A DNA stretch of 64,000 nt from Paenibacillus tianmuensis (GCF_900100345.1 NZ_FMTT01000028.1:1-64000), one strand, 5' to 3'. Positions 25,001-33,987 are shown, numbered from the stretch's first letter. The notes: a model not told the origin generated them from the sequence alone. Program-made: numbers and translations.

Positions 25001-25057
25001 TTTGCGCATAAGTGCAAGCCCCTTCCTTCTAGCGTCTTCCCCTACTTTTACCTGCGA

Positions 25058-26668
25058 TCAAATTTCCTCCAGCGCGATCGTCTGATACGCTTTGAAAAAG
25101 GAATCACAGAACGTATCCCATTCTTCAGCAGCTTCAAGCGATGCGTCACTGACTTCCCCGCATACCGGACGCTGAAGCAGGTCTGTCAGCTGCTCAGTGA
25201 ATCGATTCATCGTTTCCTTAGATGCGCCTGCCAGCACGTTCCCCACGAAATCTGCTGGCGGATACCAATCTGCAACTCTCTGAATATCGCGGTAGATTTG
25301 GGTCAGCAGTAAGTTGCGCGGACCTTCCCACTGCTCATTGACAACGATATCACGGAAAATTCGCGGCAGTGAGGAGAATTCCTCCATGACCCCATGGCCG
25401 GCAAAAACGGAGATGGCATCCCGCAGAACCTCTGCCCCTTCGTTCGTCGTACAGATTTTTTGCAGTAGAACAAGCTCTCTCAAATTAAAAAGCTGCTTTC
25501 GCAGTTCAAGCGGCTGATCGACTGGAATGCCCGCGTTTAGAGGCTGATCCAGACGCAGGAATAGGCCATAGATCTTAAAGGCGCCTGCTGTCGTGCGCTG
25601 TGCGGCGTTTTCAATCCGTTGTAAGGTTCTGGCTGATAGCGGGTAATCTTTCACCTTTTTTCCAAAAACAGTGCGGAAATCGCCATAAAGGTTTGCTTCC
25701 CGGGCAGCACGCAGCATGAAACCCGCGCAGGCAATGCCAATTTCAAGGCGTGATAAAGTCAGGACAATTCCAACGGCAACTGCGACTCCTTTTCCTGCAG
25801 GACCAACCTGATAAGCCTGTGCCCCGTCATACTGAATTTCTCCTGTCGGCAGCTCTGCCGTTCCCATTTTCCATTTGATTCGATTGATTTCATAACCATT
25901 GCGCTTTTCCTTTTCTTTATCCCCTGGCAGCCATGATGGCACAATAAACGTCGAAACGGTATCGGTACCGGAAATCTTCGCCGTGACAACTGAGTAGTCC
26001 GCATGGGCTACCGAACAGAAAAATTTATTCCCGTATAAGCGATAGTTTTTGCCATCCGGCACGGCTTCCAGCACATTGGCCGGCAAATCCGATCCGCCCT
26101 GAATCTCGGTCATGAATTGGGCTCCGATTGCGAAATCCCCATTTCTTCCTTCTTTCGTATGCTGCAAGATTTCCTGCAGTTCCGGATGATCTTCATTAGG
26201 ATACTGTTCAAGGAGTGCGATTAATCCCAGCGTGCATGTCAGCGGGCAGGTAACGCCAGCTTCTCCAAGCTGATGAATAAGCATGCGCTTCGCAAAGCTT
26301 TCCCAGGCCTGCATGCTGCTCGAAAAAAGGCCTTCGCCGAACACTTCTTTTTCAAGCTGCAGGGTTTCCATGGGCCGGACGATTCGGTCAATCCTATGGT
26401 TGAAAGCGTCATAGTGCAGCATATATGGGCGGACTTCAGGTCTCGCTGCCCTCTCGGCAAGGATGTTCCATTGAGACGAAACGGCCGGAGAAAAATTCAG
26501 CAGCTCATGATGTATCTGTTCATAGTGAGGGCCTGCAAATTTGTTTAGGGCTTTTTGCAAAAAAGGATCATCCTTATACCAATCCAGGTTACTGCGCCGA
26601 TCCAAAAACTCGTCAAAGGTGTATGCATTCCTTCCTCCCGTCTGCTGGTTCTGGGAAGTTGCGTTCAT
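25058..26668 (-). CDS. AidB-like acyl-CoA dehydrogenase
   Basis: 536 residues, longer than ordinary acyl-CoA dehydrogenases (about 380) and similar in length to AidB. The FAD/substrate core is visible: FMTEIQGGSDLPANVLEA (AidB has MTEKQGGSD), the TGEIQYDGAQAYQVG beta-domain region, VLTLSRLEIGIACAGFMLRA, and GAEVLRDAISVFAGHGVMEE near the C-terminus. It would oxidise an acyl thioester; E. coli AidB is tied to the alkylation response, but that role is not shown here. RBS AAGGAG; promoter TTGACG-N18-TATAAT at 26744-26715. It is divergent from an acyl-CoA ligase gene, so the two may act together on one carboxylic acid. Lower GC than the NRPS cluster suggests separate origin. Confidence 0.88.
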   Translation of the reverse strand: MNATSQNQQTGGRNAYTFDEFLDRRSNLDWYKDDPFLQKALNKFAGPHYEQIHHELLNFSPAVSSQWNILAERAARPEVRPYMLHYDAFNHRIDRIVRPMETLQLEKEVFGEGLFSSSMQAWESFAKRMLIHQLGEAGVTCPLTCTLGLIALLEQYPNEDHPELQEILQHTKEGRNGDFAIGAQFMTEIQGGSDLPANVLEAVPDGKNYRLYGNKFFCSVAHADYSVVTAKISGTDTVSTFIVPSWLPGDKEKEKRNGYEINRIKWKMGTAELPTGEIQYDGAQAYQVGPAGKGVAVAVGIVLTLSRLEIGIACAGFMLRAAREANLYGDFRTVFGKKVKDYPLSARTLQRIENAAQRTTAGAFKIYGLFLRLDQPLNAGIPVDQPLELRKQLFNLRELVLLQKICTTNEGAEVLRDAISVFAGHGVMEEFSSLPRIFRDIVVNEQWEGPRNLLLTQIYRDIQRVADWYPPADFVGNVLAGASKETMNRFTEQLTDLLQRPVCGEVSDASLEAAEEWDTFCDSFFKAYQTIALEEI

Positions 26669-26714
26669 GGAAAATCACTCCTTTTTTAGTTGACAAAATG
26701 TAATTTTCAGAATT

Positions 26715-26744
26715 ATTATAAAATTCAGGTAACGTTAACGTCAA
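26715..26744 (-). promoter_or_regulatory. Promoter with central palindrome between acyl-CoA genes
   Basis: On the minus strand TTGACG (26744-26739), 18-base spacer, TATAAT (26720-26715). The spacer holds most of the perfect palindrome ACGTTAACGT (26732-26741), a plausible operator for a regulator that would control both divergent genes. No regulator gene is adjacent. Confidence 0.6.
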
Positions 26745-26858
26745 CTAGGGAGATATAACAAATGGCTGCGGGAAGACATTTTGACTTATAAGGAAAAGTA
26801 CGAAAATAGCCAGACCAAGACAGCTGAGCATCATTGATTTTTAAAGGGGTTGAGCAAA

Positions 26859-28367
26859 GTGGGGGCAACGATTCATGGCGTATTGGAAAGGAACGCAAGA
26901 AAGTTTCCTGATAAGGACGCCTTTATTACGGCTACGAACCGGCTTACCTACGGAGACATGAACAGAATCGCCAACAGGTTGGCAAGGTATTTGCAGGATG
27001 AAGGCGTCCAGCGCGGCGACCGGATTGCCGTGATGTCGCGAAATCATGAGCACTTCTTTTATGCTTTTTTCGCATGTATGAAAATCGGCGCCATTCCGAT
27101 GCCAATGAATATCCGTTTGACCCCTACGGAATTAACGGCTATTTTTCAAAATTCGAACACAGCTGGAGTCCTGTATGAAAATGAGCATTCCGAAACGGTT
27201 GCAGCGCTAAAAGCTGGCAGCAGCTTGAAGCACTGCTTTTCCATTCCGGAAAGCGCAGAAGCATCCGCAATTTTTTCAGGCGAGAATCTGAATATGCCAA
27301 TGGATTCGCGGGATGTTTGCGAAATTCTTTTCACTTCAGGTACAACCGGCACACCCAAAGGGGTCGTGTTTAACCACGACCGCATCCTCGCGATTGCTAC
27401 GGCTGTTTCCGCTAATTTCAGCCTTACCCATAAAGATTCCATGCTCACGCTGATGCCGCTCTCCCACTCAGCACCTTTAAATACATTTTTCATGAGCGGT
27501 TTTTACTGTGGAGCTTCACATGTTATTGGAGATTTTACGCCAAAAGGGTTCCTGAACTGGATACACCAGGAAAAGACGACCTTCTCTTTTGCTGCACCGG
27601 TTGCTTATTTGCTTGCAGCCAAGGATGCTGACTTGTCCTCTTATGACCTATCAAGCATGCGCGTATTCGCTTACGGTGGCGGGCCGCTTGCACTCGCCTC
27701 CTATCATCAAGTTAAAAAAGCATTCCAGAATGAAAACTTCTATCAGGTTTATGGGCTGACAGAAGCAGGACCGAATGGCATCCTCTTATATCCTGAGGAA
27801 CATCTGGAGAAAGCCGGAAGCATCGGCAAGCACCCTACCGTTAATATGGAAATCAGGGTCGTTCGTCCTGATGGCACCGATAGCGCTCCAAATGAATATG
27901 GCGAAATCGTATTATCCGGCGACAGCCTCATGCTTGAATATGACAATAACCCGGAGGAAACGAACGCGGCCATCAAGGAAGGCTGGCTGTACACAGGCGA
28001 CATTGCCTATCGCGATGAAGATGGCTATATTTACATCGTGGACCGCAAAAAGGATATCATCATTTCCGGTGGTATGAACATTTATCCGCGTGAGGTCGAA
28101 GAAGTCCTTGCCAAGCATGACGCCGTTTTGGAATCCTGTGTCGTTGGTGTTCCTCATGAAGAGTGGGGCGAAACCGTCAAAGCGGTGCTTGTGCTTAAGG
28201 AAAATGTTACTGAGGAAGAGCTGCGCGTGTTTGCCGCCGAACATCTGGCTACGTTTAAGTGTCCGCGTATTTACTCCTTCGTAGATGAACTGCCAAGGAA
28301 TGCGAGCGGGAAGATTTTGAAGCAGCAGGTGAAACGTGATTGCTCGCTGTCGCGGAGCTGTCGATGA
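26859..28367 (+). CDS. AMP-forming acyl-CoA synthetase / ligase
   Basis: 502 residues from the GTG at 26859 (AAAGGGG 9 bases upstream; an in-frame TTG at 26850 sits too close). ANL-superfamily motifs: FTSGTTGTPKGVVF (about 160-173), YGLTEAGPNG, YTGDIAYRDEDGYIYIVDR, and the C-terminal NASGKILK lysine. It activates a carboxylate with ATP and joins it to CoA. It is divergent from the AidB-like dehydrogenase, suggesting a shared degradation or activation step; supplying acyl-CoA to the NRPS starter domain is possible but speculative. The last ten codons (CSLSRSCR end) run, in another frame, into a permease relic, so the native C-terminus has been replaced by recombination. Confidence 0.88.
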   Translation: MGATIHGVLERNARKFPDKDAFITATNRLTYGDMNRIANRLARYLQDEGVQRGDRIAVMSRNHEHFFYAFFACMKIGAIPMPMNIRLTPTELTAIFQNSNTAGVLYENEHSETVAALKAGSSLKHCFSIPESAEASAIFSGENLNMPMDSRDVCEILFTSGTTGTPKGVVFNHDRILAIATAVSANFSLTHKDSMLTLMPLSHSAPLNTFFMSGFYCGASHVIGDFTPKGFLNWIHQEKTTFSFAAPVAYLLAAKDADLSSYDLSSMRVFAYGGGPLALASYHQVKKAFQNENFYQVYGLTEAGPNGILLYPEEHLEKAGSIGKHPTVNMEIRVVRPDGTDSAPNEYGEIVLSGDSLMLEYDNNPEETNAAIKEGWLYTGDIAYRDEDGYIYIVDRKKDIIISGGMNIYPREVEEVLAKHDAVLESCVVGVPHEEWGETVKAVLVLKENVTEEELRVFAAEHLATFKCPRIYSFVDELPRNASGKILKQQVKRDCSLSRSCR

Positions 28368-28400
28368 TCGGCTCGCGCGTACGAAAGCTGCGGTAATACG
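28338..28400 (+). pseudogene. In-frame fused relic of a fecCD permease pair
   Basis: Bases 28338-28375 match the first permease gene at 22677-22714 in 34 of 38 positions. The next 24 bases (28376-28399) match the end of the second permease gene (24316-24339) in 23 of 24. Together they keep one frame reading LLAVAELSMIGSRVRKLR and a stop. It is the scar of a second, diverged fecCD copy from which nearly everything between was deleted. It overlaps the 3' end of the ligase gene in a different frame. Confidence 0.75.
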
Positions 28401-28466
28401 TTAACCCCTGCCTACCAGAGCAATGGCATGCCATGCTCTGATGAGCAGCGGGTACAACATTTCCAG

Positions 28467-29780
28467 CTACCAGCGCAGCGGCGCCTCGTCCTTCCAGATG
28501 ATCCATCTGGCCATCTCCTGGATCGGTGCAGTGCCGATCGTATACGCATCCTTTTCTCCGCTCTGCAAATCAATGAAATGCAGCATGCCGCCGTACGTTC
28601 CCACGGCAAGCAGCGCTTCATCAGCCGACACGGCAAGACCGGTAATCGTACTGCCGACAAAATAGCGCCAAATCTCCTCACCTTCGCTGTTAATAAGGCG
28701 CAAGTAACCGTAAGCGTCGCCGAGAATTTGGCCATTCGATACTGGAGCCGCGGCGTATACCCGCATTTCTTCATTCATGCTTGGCCATTCCTTGTCGACT
28801 GTATTGTCTGTCAGCTCGGCGATTGGAACTTTAATCGTCTCCCCGTTATAGAAATGGCAGGCATTGAACCAGACCTCCCGGCTATCCAGAGAGAAGGTGC
28901 AATAATGCGGGTAACTGGATGTAGGCACGATCTCATGAACGACCCGTTCCTCGATATCGAGCAGCAAATGCTCACTGCTCTGGCTGCCGAAGGCGATCCA
29001 GCGATTGTCCGGCGAGACTGCCCCATGCACCATGGCATCACCGATATAGCGGTCTTCCTCGTCCTCCTCGTCATCTCCATATGTAGCCGGATCAGGATGG
29101 AGTAGAGTCACATGCTCCTGCTCCACAAGAAAGGTTCCCCCGCTCGATACGAGCAAGAGAGACTGTCCGTTTGCGAAAGGAACCATTTTTATAAGGCTTC
29201 TTGCAGGCATTTCAGCATCGGCGAGTGACTCGTATTGAGGTAAAATCTCTTTTATTTGCCGCTGCAGCGCAGCCCACTCATAACGAGCGGCTACGGTACC
29301 GTTGAGCTTACGATCCGGCTCGGCTAGAACACGAATCTCTTTGTCGTCTGCCAGCGCTACATATTTTCGATCAGGAGAGACGCCTGCACTGTAAATATCA
29401 GCAAAGGCCTCTATGCTAGTCGCATCCGCTACATAGATTTGCGGCTGCGCGGAATCGCTGGTTTGGAAGAGGATGCCCCCATTAGGCATGATTGCGATAG
29501 GCTCTACGCCTTGCATTTTGTCCTGATATATATCGGAAAAAGGCCAAGTGGCAGGCGGGAATTGGGAGCGCAGCTCCGCGATGTCTCCAGTCTCGTTGGC
29601 TGCCTTGATTTCTTTCATTACTTTGCCAGCCAGTTGATGGCGCTTGTCCTCTTTCGGCTCCGGCTGTTTCTGCTGCCAGTTGCTCTCCATTCCAATCCTT
29701 ACAAACTCGTTCACATCCGCAGCATACCGCTTACCCTCCTGCCGCCATTGCATCGCTAACTCTTCTCGCTGTTGTGACAT
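28467..29780 (-). CDS. Predicted beta-propeller (WD40/YVTN-like) protein
   Basis: 437 residues. After a charged helical N-terminus (about 1-75) the protein is made of repeated beta-sheet blades ending in short hydrophobic strands: VEPIAIMPNGGILFQTS, IYSAGVSPDRKYVALADD, HGAVSPDNRWIAFGSQS, GLAVSADEALLAVGTYGG. The SPDxRWIAFGS-type motifs are those of WD40/YVTN propellers. No signal peptide or membrane segment, so it is probably a cytosolic scaffold. An acidic stretch (GDDEEDEEDR) sits mid-protein. The gene is co-directional with the DUF1266 gene upstream, about 60 bases apart. No enzymatic function can be assigned. Confidence 0.6.
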   Translation of the reverse strand: MSQQREELAMQWRQEGKRYAADVNEFVRIGMESNWQQKQPEPKEDKRHQLAGKVMKEIKAANETGDIAELRSQFPPATWPFSDIYQDKMQGVEPIAIMPNGGILFQTSDSAQPQIYVADATSIEAFADIYSAGVSPDRKYVALADDKEIRVLAEPDRKLNGTVAARYEWAALQRQIKEILPQYESLADAEMPARSLIKMVPFANGQSLLLVSSGGTFLVEQEHVTLLHPDPATYGDDEEDEEDRYIGDAMVHGAVSPDNRWIAFGSQSSEHLLLDIEERVVHEIVPTSSYPHYCTFSLDSREVWFNACHFYNGETIKVPIAELTDNTVDKEWPSMNEEMRVYAAAPVSNGQILGDAYGYLRLINSEGEEIWRYFVGSTITGLAVSADEALLAVGTYGGMLHFIDLQSGEKDAYTIGTAPIQEMARWIIWKDEAPLRW

Positions 29781-29839
29781 CTTTTTTCCTCCTTGTGATA
29801 GGCTTTCCTGTTCATAATGAATGCGCTACCTGAATCATC

Positions 29840-31303
29840 TCATAGTTTGTTTTTAATCTCTGAAAATATTTTCTCGATTTTTCTCAGTTCACCCGCGACC
29901 ATAGCGTTAGCCGCTTTAGTAGAGGCGCTAGAAATCGCTTTACTGTACTTTGTCTGCTTAAAATCAGGAAAACACTGGCTTACAAGATGTCCATTTAATC
30001 TTATACTCAATTCATTTGAAAAACTCAGTGCAGCTTCAAAATGAAGCGGGTCCGTCCAACTCAGTCGGTCGATCTTAAGCTTCCTGAACATTTTTTTCTT
30101 TAACAGATAAATCGCTTTATTCGTAAACACTGTTCTTTCGCTATTGGTTAAAGTGCTACAGTAGAAAAAGGGAACCTCGTCTTCACCGAAACTTATACCT
30201 GATGCTTGTACAAATAACCAGAAATATCCGTCATCTTTCCCCATATCATCTTTCGCTATTTTAAAACTTCTTTCCGATTCATTCACATCCAAAAAAGGCG
30301 TTACATTGTGTTCCACGGCTTCATCAAGAATACACCGCTCGTATAATTCAACCGACTTCTTCTCCATTCCCAGTTGCTGCTGTCTATTTGCTGTATCGGC
30401 ATCGTAGTATTCTTTTTTCTTCTGCTCTTTCTCCATATCTACATAGGTTTCCAAAGCCTTTTCCAAGCTCTTGAAATCACTGTCCGCCCAAATATCGGAT
30501 GCCAGCAAAGGTTGGGAAGGAGCTGTGATCAGGCCATATATATCGCTTATGTACTCGGCTGAACCTTTAATAAACATGCCTCCAACAGAGCCATCGAACA
30601 TCATATATTGTTTACCTAAAATGGCGCTTGATAAGAAAACTTCCCAGCTACCGTATAGATTTTCAATATACGGGCCGAAAAGCCTTAACAATTTCAAAGC
30701 TTGCTCATCGTTAATATAACCTACGTTATAGGAGCGGCCGATTAGATCGATAATTCTTGCATAATCAAAGCCGGAGAACCCTACATTTTGAGCATAGGGC
30801 AGTAAGTTTTCATACACACCAAAAAAACGATGCCATATCATCCTGGAATGATCATCATCGCCAAAAATATGTTCGAGACTTTCTTGGATCGCATTCATCA
30901 TTTCCAGCTTATCTTCGGAGGACAGGCTCGTATCTATATTCTTATGATAAATACTCATCACTTCGGAAATTTGGTCTTCATTCAAATAATTTTCATGAAC
31001 ATAACCGGCAGACAGGTTGGTAAAGTTATCCTTGTTATCCAAATAAATTTTGATCAGTATGGATACGATAGGAGAACTTACAAATCGATTTGCATCCAAC
31101 TGTTGAATAACATCGATAAGTGTTTGTTCATCTGTAATATCAAAATTGCTTTTGAGACCTGCTTTCAGAGCCATTTTCCCCAAAGTGCCGCCGCCCATGG
31201 AGACAGACAGCAATTCGTCTTTTAATTTGTTTGTTAAAGCAGGCACGATAAAGTCACTAGTATAACGATACATACTGGCAAAAATCATATAATTACTTTT
31301 CAA
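29840..31303 (-). CDS. DUF1266-containing protein of unknown function
   Basis: 487 residues. The central part (about 180-290) has the DUF1266 look: FDYARIIDLIGRSYNVGYIN, then a GSWEVFLSSAILGKQYM motif. The N-terminal 180 residues and the C-terminal 130 residues (DDGYFWLFVQASGISFGEDE, LNGHLVSQCF) are unassigned. Start is a TTG at 31303 with GGGAAGTG about 11 bases upstream; an ATG five codons later is the alternative. DUF1266 proteins often lie in toxin-immunity neighbourhoods, and SUKH immunity genes occur 18 kb away, but no toxin gene is next to this one. AT-rich codon use differs from the flanking high-GC genes. Confidence 0.6.
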   Translation of the reverse strand: MKSNYMIFASMYRYTSDFIVPALTNKLKDELLSVSMGGGTLGKMALKAGLKSNFDITDEQTLIDVIQQLDANRFVSSPIVSILIKIYLDNKDNFTNLSAGYVHENYLNEDQISEVMSIYHKNIDTSLSSEDKLEMMNAIQESLEHIFGDDDHSRMIWHRFFGVYENLLPYAQNVGFSGFDYARIIDLIGRSYNVGYINDEQALKLLRLFGPYIENLYGSWEVFLSSAILGKQYMMFDGSVGGMFIKGSAEYISDIYGLITAPSQPLLASDIWADSDFKSLEKALETYVDMEKEQKKKEYYDADTANRQQQLGMEKKSVELYERCILDEAVEHNVTPFLDVNESERSFKIAKDDMGKDDGYFWLFVQASGISFGEDEVPFFYCSTLTNSERTVFTNKAIYLLKKKMFRKLKIDRLSWTDPLHFEAALSFSNELSIRLNGHLVSQCFPDFKQTKYSKAISSASTKAANAMVAGELRKIEKIFSEIKNKL

Positions 31304-31445
31304 TTTTGTTCACACTTCCCTCTTATGATATCCTTCCTCCAAAAATTACGCATGTTCCCATTCTATCAAAAATTGACCGAACGTTCAACTACTTGAGAAA
31401 GGTAATGGCGGAACGAATCGATGAGTTATTCGTTGCATGACGCAA

Positions 31446-31607
31446 CGAAACCCACCGTAGGCGGTCAACCTATTATGCGGTGGGTTTTCGCTTGTTACGA
31501 AACTTACGACGAGTCTATTCATAGTCCATAGAGTCGCATGCTGGCCCCTGTTCCTCTACTAAACTTTCAAATTCCTTCCTTCCAGCGCCTTACCCTACGT
31601 TTACCTG
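31446..31607. repeat. Diverged repeat, copy B (truncated toxin-gene block)
   Basis: Homologous to parts of 24676-25052. It keeps the AACCCACCG hairpin, the last codons of the small toxin-like gene (RRKFRNKRKPTA on the minus strand), CTATTCATAGTCCATAG, CCCCTGTTCCTCTAC and the block just before the glycosyltransferase stop. The 5' two-thirds of the toxin frame is gone. The repeats bracket 25.06-31.4 kb. Confidence 0.65.
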
Positions 31608-32792
31608 CGAGACGTACTTCATGATTTCGTCCGCGGCTTGCCGGGCCCCGCCTGCCGAACGCAAAGATTCGCCCACCCGGGCCGCCGCTTCGCGATAGGA
31701 AGGCGTCTCCAGCACTCGGTTCGCCGTATCGCGCAGCAGGTCAGCCGACAGTTCGGTTTTCTCAAGCGCGACGCCCGCTCCAAGCTCGGCAACACGCTCG
31801 GCCACCCTCGGCTGATCGGCCCCTTGCGGGACCAGCACCAGCGGCAGTCCGTGAGACAAGCCTTCGTTCGTGCTGTTCATTCCCCCGTGGGTAATAAACA
31901 AACGGGCATGCTGAAGCACTTCAAGCTGAGGAACATAAGGACGGACGATAAAATTGTCCGGGATGGCGCCGAGCGACTCAATCTCGGTCTGTCGGCCGAC
32001 CGACATCACGATCGTATTGCCGGAACCCCCGAACGCTTCAAAACAACTTCGGTAAAAGTCAATATCCTTGTTGAACTCCGTCCCTAGCGAAATGTAAATG
32101 ACGGATTTCCCCGCGAGTTCAGGCATCTCGGGCTCTCCATGCAGACGTGCGGACACGGAAGGGCCAACATATTTGTAGCTATCGTCAAAATCTTCTCTTT
32201 TGGGCTGGAACAATCGGGAGGTATATACGATCGTCAGCGGCTCGGGGTTGAAGAACGCCTCATAAGGCGAATGGATGACGTAGCCGTAGTCGCGCCGGAG
32301 CCTGGCCGCCAATCGGTCGAAATCCTCTTGTGCCTGCTGCCCAGACGAGCCGGAAGGAACAAAGGCATCCAGACGCTCGATAAAATGCTTAAAATGCGCT
32401 GCCATCATCGCAAAAGACGAGCTGGAGTTGATCGCCGGCAGTTGCAGCAAATGGGCCATCAGCCGCCCGCCCCCAAACATGGAGTCGTGTACGATATAAT
32501 CGAACGGTTTGGCTTTGGCCTCTTCCAAGACATAGGGAATAAGAGCCTCCGCCCCCTCTAGCATACCGTTGACTCTGTCGAGCGGATGGATACCGTGCTT
32601 CAAAAACCCCTCGAAGAAACGGTGAAAATCATAGGCGCGAACCTCGGCCCCTACCTTCTCCAAGCGCTCCCTGAAATATTCCGTCGTGAAATAAACAACC
32701 TCATTTCCGCGCTGAACCAGCTCCCGCACGACACTTACCGTCGGGTTCACATGTCCTTCCGCCCCGCCATTCATAAATAAAATCCGTGCCAC
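31590..32792 (-). CDS. Macrolide-type (YjiC-like) UDP-glycosyltransferase
   Basis: 400 residues with the GT-B fold of the MGT/YjiC group (family GT1). The N-terminus MARILFMNGGAEGHVNPTVS carries the acceptor-side HVNP motif. The C-terminal donor-binding part shows PQLEVLQHARLFITHGG, NEGLSHGLPLVLVPQ and GADQP. Such enzymes add glucose or a related sugar to macrolides, flavonoids or other small hydrophobic molecules. It is transcribed alone. Glycosylation of the nearby NRPS/PKS product is possible but only a guess from distance (12 kb). Its 3' flank is homologous to that of the AidB-like gene. Confidence 0.88.
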   Translation of the reverse strand: MARILFMNGGAEGHVNPTVSVVRELVQRGNEVVYFTTEYFRERLEKVGAEVRAYDFHRFFEGFLKHGIHPLDRVNGMLEGAEALIPYVLEEAKAKPFDYIVHDSMFGGGRLMAHLLQLPAINSSSSFAMMAAHFKHFIERLDAFVPSGSSGQQAQEDFDRLAARLRRDYGYVIHSPYEAFFNPEPLTIVYTSRLFQPKREDFDDSYKYVGPSVSARLHGEPEMPELAGKSVIYISLGTEFNKDIDFYRSCFEAFGGSGNTIVMSVGRQTEIESLGAIPDNFIVRPYVPQLEVLQHARLFITHGGMNSTNEGLSHGLPLVLVPQGADQPRVAERVAELGAGVALEKTELSADLLRDTANRVLETPSYREAAARVGESLRSAGGARQAADEIMKYVSQVNVG

Positions 32793-32938
32793 GATTCATT
32801 CGGCCTCCTTCGCCCCCAATATTTTGGTACTATATTCCATTTTATCATTTTTTCATCTTGAATGGGAAATGCCAAAGGATTCATGTTTCGTTGCCCAGAC
32901 CCGGGAAGCCGCCGCGGGTTTAACCTTGTGCTAAAGTC

Positions 32939-32970
32939 GGAAAAACCCGCCTATCGTGCAGGCGGGTTTA
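32939..32970 (-). terminator. Terminator of the YiaA-like gene
   Basis: AACCCGCCT (32944-32952) pairs with AGGCGGGTT (32960-32968), with a 7-base loop; on the minus strand a T run follows. It lies just downstream of the stop at 32987. Confidence 0.75.
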
Positions 32971-32986
32971 AAATATAGCTATGGAG

Positions 32987-33451
32987 TTATCCATTCAGAT
33001 TTTGATTATCCATCATCTCTTTGTCCTCAGCGTTATCGCGGGTCACCTTTTGTACCCCGATCGCACTATAGGAAATCAGCAGCATAACGGCAATATAGTA
33101 GCCTTTTACGTTCAATTCGAACGGGGCATTAAACAAACCGATGAAAAACATAGCGAATCCGATGATCAACCCTGCGACCGCCATTCCAGTGAAAGCGGGA
33201 GTGTTGCGCATACGATGCTTAGGATTTTCGCTTCTTAGCTCCTTGTCCTCGGCATTGTCCCGGACCACCTTTTGGGTCGCGATACTTGTGATGATAATTA
33301 AGAACATACATAACAAGTAGTACCCTTTTACGTTTAATTCCCACTCCGCATTGTATATGCCGAGACAATATAAGAATATGCCTGCGGCCAGTGCGAAGTA
33401 AGAAGCTGCGGTAAAAGCTGTGGTATTACGTTTTTGATATTTTGGGTACAT
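32987..33451 (-). CDS. YiaA/YiaB-family membrane protein with internal duplication
   Basis: 154 residues, four predicted membrane helices in two similar halves. Each half has a FTAASYFALAAGIFLYCLG-like or FTGMAVAGLIIGFAMFFIG helix, an LNVKGYY motif, a second helix, and a signature QKVVRDNAEDKE or QKVTRDNAEDKE. This is the YiaA/B two-helix domain occurring twice. The function of the family is unknown; it sits in the cytoplasmic membrane. Monocistronic, with its own terminator. Confidence 0.85.
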   Translation of the reverse strand: MYPKYQKRNTTAFTAASYFALAAGIFLYCLGIYNAEWELNVKGYYLLCMFLIIITSIATQKVVRDNAEDKELRSENPKHRMRNTPAFTGMAVAGLIIGFAMFFIGLFNAPFELNVKGYYIAVMLLISYSAIGVQKVTRDNAEDKEMMDNQNLNG

Positions 33452-33799
33452 GGGCGGACACTCCTCTTGAGGTTACGGACGACTAGTTCGCGAATCTTTA
33501 GTTCGTCGTTAGAATTGGTTGTCTTTTACAGATATTTTAACTTACCGATTACCATGTGAAAAGGCTTATTTTCATCTAGTACTTCATTTATTTTCACTTA
33601 ACGATGAATGCCCGGATTTAAAAAGCAAACGATTACATTTTCCGAATTATCCAAGGGTTGAATATAAATTGTAGAAAGCTTATGAAATCTAACAAAAATA
33701 CGATCAAAAGTGGCTGACGATAAAATTTATTTCCAAATAATATCAATACCATGTTCAATAACAAAGTATTCAAGTATGAATAATAAATATTTATTGAAT
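33452..33799. other. AT-rich gap, no gene seen
   Basis: Upstream region of the YiaA-like gene followed by featureless AT-rich sequence leading into the oligopeptide-binding-protein relic. No convincing promoter, RNA or repeat was recognised. Confidence 0.4.
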
Positions 33800-33940
33800 G
33801 ATCCGTTTGATTTATGCAAAACTGAACAGGACGAAAACAAGCATTTTGACATTTTACATCTGGCTGAAGGTATATTTATGCAAGATCTTCCTGTCATTCC
33901 GATTTACTTCGCCTCGAAAAACTCGGTTCTGCCGCTCCCA
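33800..33940 (+). pseudogene. C-terminal relic of an oligopeptide-binding protein (OppA type)
   Basis: The plus strand reads LNDPFDLCKTEQDENKHFD and AEGIFMQDLPVIPIYFASKN. The AExIxMxDLPVIPIYF signature is the conserved C-terminus of OppA/DppE-type peptide-binding proteins. Everything upstream is missing and the reading runs on into antisense of the next gene, so this is a decayed fragment. No other opp gene is near. Confidence 0.5.
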
Positions 33941-33952
33941 AGCCTTAAACGC

Positions 33953-33987
33953 AAAAAAAGCGCCGACGATGTTTACGCCGCGCGCTT
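33953..33987 (-). terminator. Terminator of the DUF6509-like gene
   Basis: Minus-strand hairpin with AGCGC...GGCG pairing to CG..CGGCGCT, followed by TTTTTTT (plus-strand A run 33953-33959). It starts about 14 bases past the stop at 34001. Confidence 0.7.

Larger units (their letters stand above)
24676..25052. repeat. Diverged repeat, copy A (toxin-gene block)
   Basis: Blocks of this stretch recur in the same order at 31446-31607: the AACCCACCG/CGGTGGGTT hairpin and the toxin 3' codons, CTATTCATAGTCCATAG, CCCCTGTTCCTCTAC, and CCTTCCTT..AGCG. Copy A keeps the full small gene and a terminator hairpin that copy B has lost. Confidence 0.65.

Noticed and set aside
28412-28445. Inverted repeat CAGAGCA..TGCTCTG after the propeller gene as a terminator
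   Set aside because: No T run on the minus strand and a one-base bulge; left unassigned.
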